Assembly: GCA_903862415.1 (NCBI GenBank)
Contig: CAIOYD010000010.1
Coordinates: 37,209 to 101,208, forward strand
Reading direction: 5' to 3'
DNA length: 64,000 nt
Source of the DNA: an uncultured Oxalobacteraceae bacterium
Lineage (GTDB): Bacteria; Pseudomonadota; Gammaproteobacteria; Burkholderiales; Burkholderiaceae_D
The notes beneath the pieces are model-generated. The model did not search any database. It had not been told where the DNA came from and saw nothing but the letters and a program-made list of their open reading frames with translations. Position numbers and translations under genes: made by a program. Positions 60,831-64,000 of the stretch are shown in pieces (position 1 is the stretch's first letter; every line of letters begins with the position of its first letter).

Positions 60831-62237
60831 ATGAATACTTCCACCACTCCTGACGGAGAACTCAAACGCGGTCTCAGCGAACGTCATATACGCATGATGG
60901 CCATTGGTGCCTGTATCGGCGTTGGACTGTTTTTAGGCTCTGCCAAAGCCATAGAAATGGCCGGCCCAGCGATTTTGCTGGCCTATGTCCTTTGTGGCAT
61001 GGCCATTCTGGTTATTATGCGTGCCCTCGGCGAAATGGCTGTTCATACACCGGTTTCCGGTTCTTTTAGCCGTTACGCAGAAGACTATTTAGGACCGCTG
61101 GCAGGCTATTTAACCGGCTGGAGTTACTGGTTTATGTGGATAATCACCTGCACCACAGAAATTACCGCGGTCGCGATATATATGGGTTACTGGTTTCCCG
61201 ATATACCGCGCTGGATCTGGGCGCTGGCCGCACTAGCGAGCATGGGCAGCGTCAATCTAATTGCCGTCAAAACCTTTGGTGAATTTGAATTCTGGTTTTC
61301 ACTCATTAAAGTCATCAGTATTATTGCCATGATCATCGGCGGCATCGGCATCATTACGATGGGCTTGGGCAACCATGGTGTCGCCATAGGAATTTCCAAT
61401 TTATGGGAACACGGCGGCTTTATGCCCAATGGAATTACCGGCGTACTAATGTCGATGCAAATGGTGCTGTTTGCCTACCTCGGTGTTGAAATGATAGGTG
61501 TCACTGCCGGAGAAGCCGAGAATCCGGAAAAAACAATTCCTCAGGCCACCAATTCCGTATTTTGGCGCGTGGTTATTTTTTATGTTGGTGCCCTGTTCGT
61601 GATTTTGGCGATTTATCCATGGAATCAAATCGGCACACAGGGAAGTCCCTTCGTGATGACTTTTGAGCGTCTGGGCATTAAAACCGCTGCCGGCATTATC
61701 AATTTTGTGGTCATTACAGCCGCACTGTCATCCTGCAATGGCGGCATTTTCAGCACTGGCAGGATGCTCACCATGCTGTCAGTAAATGGCCATGCGCCAA
61801 AATATTTCAGCAAAATATCAAAAAACGGCGTCCCCCACCTCGCATTGCTATCAACGATGGTAATTTTACTATTCGGCGTATTTTTGAACTATTTAATTCC
61901 AGAAAACATCTTTACCCTGCTCACATCAATTGTTACCGTTTGTGGCATCTGGGCTTGGGTAATGATATTACTGGCACAACTTAAATTTAGAAAAAGTCTG
62001 ACGCCAGAAAAAAATGCTCTGCTCAAATACAGAATGAAATTATGGCCGATAAGTTCATATCTGACCTTAGCCTTCCTGACCTTCATTATTATTTTAATGG
62101 CATATCACGAAGAAAGCCGAATTGCTCTCTATGTGGGCGGGGGTTTTTTTTCCTTCCTTATCGCCATTTATTATCTGTATGGATTAACACCCCCAATACC
62201 CATATCAGAGAACAAATCTACAAAAGAAAACAACTGA
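60831..62237 (+). CDS. Amino acid permease (APC family, ProY/CycA/AroP group)
   Basis: LKRGLSERHIRMMAIGACIGVGLFLGSAKAIEMAGPAILLAY; 12 TM pattern. Confidence 0.93.
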   Translation: MNTSTTPDGELKRGLSERHIRMMAIGACIGVGLFLGSAKAIEMAGPAILLAYVLCGMAILVIMRALGEMAVHTPVSGSFSRYAEDYLGPLAGYLTGWSYWFMWIITCTTEITAVAIYMGYWFPDIPRWIWALAALASMGSVNLIAVKTFGEFEFWFSLIKVISIIAMIIGGIGIITMGLGNHGVAIGISNLWEHGGFMPNGITGVLMSMQMVLFAYLGVEMIGVTAGEAENPEKTIPQATNSVFWRVVIFYVGALFVILAIYPWNQIGTQGSPFVMTFERLGIKTAAGIINFVVITAALSSCNGGIFSTGRMLTMLSVNGHAPKYFSKISKNGVPHLALLSTMVILLFGVFLNYLIPENIFTLLTSIVTVCGIWAWVMILLAQLKFRKSLTPEKNALLKYRMKLWPISSYLTLAFLTFIIILMAYHEESRIALYVGGGFFSFLIAIYYLYGLTPPIPISENKSTKENN

Positions 62238-62269
62238 CCAAGAATAGTTTTCCATCGAGCGGTGGAAAA

Positions 62270-62839
62270 CTATTCCTCCCGTGACGATGGCGGAAATAAA
62301 GCATTCCATCCCATCAAACCCAAACCAGTCAGGGTATCCATGTTTTTTTGAAAAATTTCATCGGTATCCGGATACGAATCAACAGCCCGGTCTATGCTTT
62401 CCTCGCGCAATAAATGCAAGGTTGGATAAGGCGAACGATTACTGTAATTTTCAATATCATCAGATTGACTACCGGCAAACTGATATTGCGGATGAAAGCT
62501 GGCGATTTGCAAAATACCATCTGCATTCAACTCTTCGAGCAAGCTATCGGCCACATCTAAAAAATCATTAAAATCCAAAAAATCTGATAACACATACGGA
62601 TGAATCAACAACGTCGTTTCCACCTCAGACATATCCGTTTTTAACAAGAATGAAATTTCACGCAAAAGTTCGGAATGTAATTCACGGGTTGTGCGCGCTT
62701 CACTGACAACATACCGAATTTGTTTTTTCACATGCACTGCTTTGGCAAATGGACACAAATTTAAACCAATAACAGCCTTTTCCAACCAATTCTGGGTTGA
62801 AGACAAAATCTCTGCAGATGAATTCACTGGCATGCTCAC
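62270..62839 (-). CDS. DUF1415-family protein
   Basis: WLEKAVIGLNLCPFAKAV, ETTLLIHPYVLSDFLDFNDFL, IASFHPQYQFA, NRSPYPTLHLLREESIDRAV. Confidence 0.92.
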   Translation of the reverse strand: MSMPVNSSAEILSSTQNWLEKAVIGLNLCPFAKAVHVKKQIRYVVSEARTTRELHSELLREISFLLKTDMSEVETTLLIHPYVLSDFLDFNDFLDVADSLLEELNADGILQIASFHPQYQFAGSQSDDIENYSNRSPYPTLHLLREESIDRAVDSYPDTDEIFQKNMDTLTGLGLMGWNALFPPSSREE

Positions 62840-63038
62840 TCAATTAAAAAATCATGGCAGTAAGTGTACACCTCGATCCAGCTTAAAAAAATAATAAAAT
62901 TCAGTAAAAAAATCTTAAAAAAGAAATCCAACTGAAGCAAACACAGTGAGTCATTTCCCGACAATGTGGAAAGTCCCAATAGATAATTGAACAACAAATC
63001 TGGATACTGAAGATAATCCAACAAATTTTTTCAATTCA

Positions 63039-63605
63039 ATGTCAATTCTCACGACCCCACGTTTACGCCTCGAACCCTACACCGATGCACACCTAGAGGG
63101 ATTACATCTCATCAACAGTAACGAAGAAGTAATGCGGTATATAACAGGAAAACCCGTTTCATATGAAGAGACTAAAGCACACATCGAACTAACCAAAGAA
63201 CTTTGGCGAATCAATGGATACGCATCATGGTGTTTTATTGAAAAAATGACCAATCAAATCATTGGCACAGGAGGAATACAACACCTGGAATTTAATCAGG
63301 AAAATCCACTGGAAATCGGCTGGCGAATTTTACCTTCAAAATGGCATCAGGGATTTGCTACTGAAGCAGCACAATGCATGATGAAGTATGCATTTGATGC
63401 CCGCGGACTTGAAATTTTATATTCAGTATGCCATCCAGACAATATTGGCTCGGAAAAAATAATGCGCCGTCTTGACATGACGTTCAGGGGAATCGAAAAA
63501 TGGTACGATCTCGATACAAAAGCGTACCAGATAACCAAGGAACAATATCAAAAAAATCAGCCGAAACATGATGCAACACTAAAAATGACAGCTGTATCCA
63601 ATTAA
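63039..63605 (+). CDS. GNAT-family N-acetyltransferase (RimJ/RimL-like)
   Basis: TPRLRLEPYTDAHLEGLHLINSNEEVMRYITG, EIGWRILPSKWHQGFATEAA. Confidence 0.9.
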   Translation: MSILTTPRLRLEPYTDAHLEGLHLINSNEEVMRYITGKPVSYEETKAHIELTKELWRINGYASWCFIEKMTNQIIGTGGIQHLEFNQENPLEIGWRILPSKWHQGFATEAAQCMMKYAFDARGLEILYSVCHPDNIGSEKIMRRLDMTFRGIEKWYDLDTKAYQITKEQYQKNQPKHDATLKMTAVSN

Positions 63606-64000
63606 AAATGATCAACCAAAGCCATAACCCGTGAAACATAAGCCTGTGTTTCAGGATAAGGTGGGATGGTATTTTTATACTTCGCCACCGAACCCTCACC
63701 CGAGTTATAGGCAGCAAGGGTAAGCTCAAGATTATCATTAAACAAATCCAGCAATTGTTTAACATACAGTGCTCCAGCACGAACATTTTCCTCCGGCACA
63801 TATAACTGCGTGACACCAAATCGCATTGCCGTAGCAGGAACTAATTGCATCAACCCCAGAGCACCTTTGGCCGAAGTTGCTAAAGGATCATAGGCAGATT
63901 CAACTTGAATAATGGCATGAAGTAATTTCTCATCCACACCAACTTCATCTGCAATTGTTTTAATTAAATTGGAAAATCGGTAGGAATTATTTTTAACCAA
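63602..64000 (-). CDS. Lytic transglycosylase (SLT domain), N-terminus outside window
   Basis: LLHAIIQVESAYDPLATSAKGALGLMQLVPATAMRFGV, AAYNSGEGSV. Confidence 0.92.
   Translation of the reverse strand: MVKNNSYRFSNLIKTIADEVGVDEKLLHAIIQVESAYDPLATSAKGALGLMQLVPATAMRFGVTQLYVPEENVRAGALYVKQLLDLFNDNLELTLAAYNSGEGSVAKYKNTIPPYPETQAYVSRVMALVDHF

Overview
Chromosomal window, ~52-55% GC by eye. Gene content (cphA'/cphA tandem, isc operon, AlgZ/AlgR-type pair next to argH, class II RNR, arn cluster, phoH) looks betaproteobacterial (Burkholderiales-like); this is an inference from content, not a search. About 50 protein genes and no convincing tRNA, rRNA, CRISPR, prophage or transposase gene. Main blocks: 3' part of a CusA/CzcA-type RND pump; LytTR regulator and sensor kinase; argH; an ODP-type diiron MBL protein paired with a mini-chemoreceptor; a livK-like binding protein; a cyanophycin block (ABC transporter-DUF1854-YihY operon divergent from cphA'-cphA); iscRSUA-hscBA-fdx; a hybrid kinase; a formyltransferase/adenylation protein that stops inside its A domain; nrdJ; a RelE/HigB-type TA pair; thyA-folA; arginine/lysine/ornithine decarboxylase; HD-GYP and GGDEF proteins; hom; aminotransferase; Mth938-like gene plus arnT-B-C-A(split)-D; bcp; phoH; amino acid permease; truncated lytic transglycosylase. 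Best second-look items: the truncated and active-site-substituted formyl-NRPS protein; the catalytically eroded CphA' copy; the ODP/mini-MCP pair; GTAG-headed REP palindromes, one of which supplies a stop codon; a TA promoter with a perfect palindrome in its spacer and no SD for the toxin; and a 36-codon ORF with its own terminator and a perfect palindrome between it and a divergent permease. No clearly new multigene system could be proved from sequence alone.
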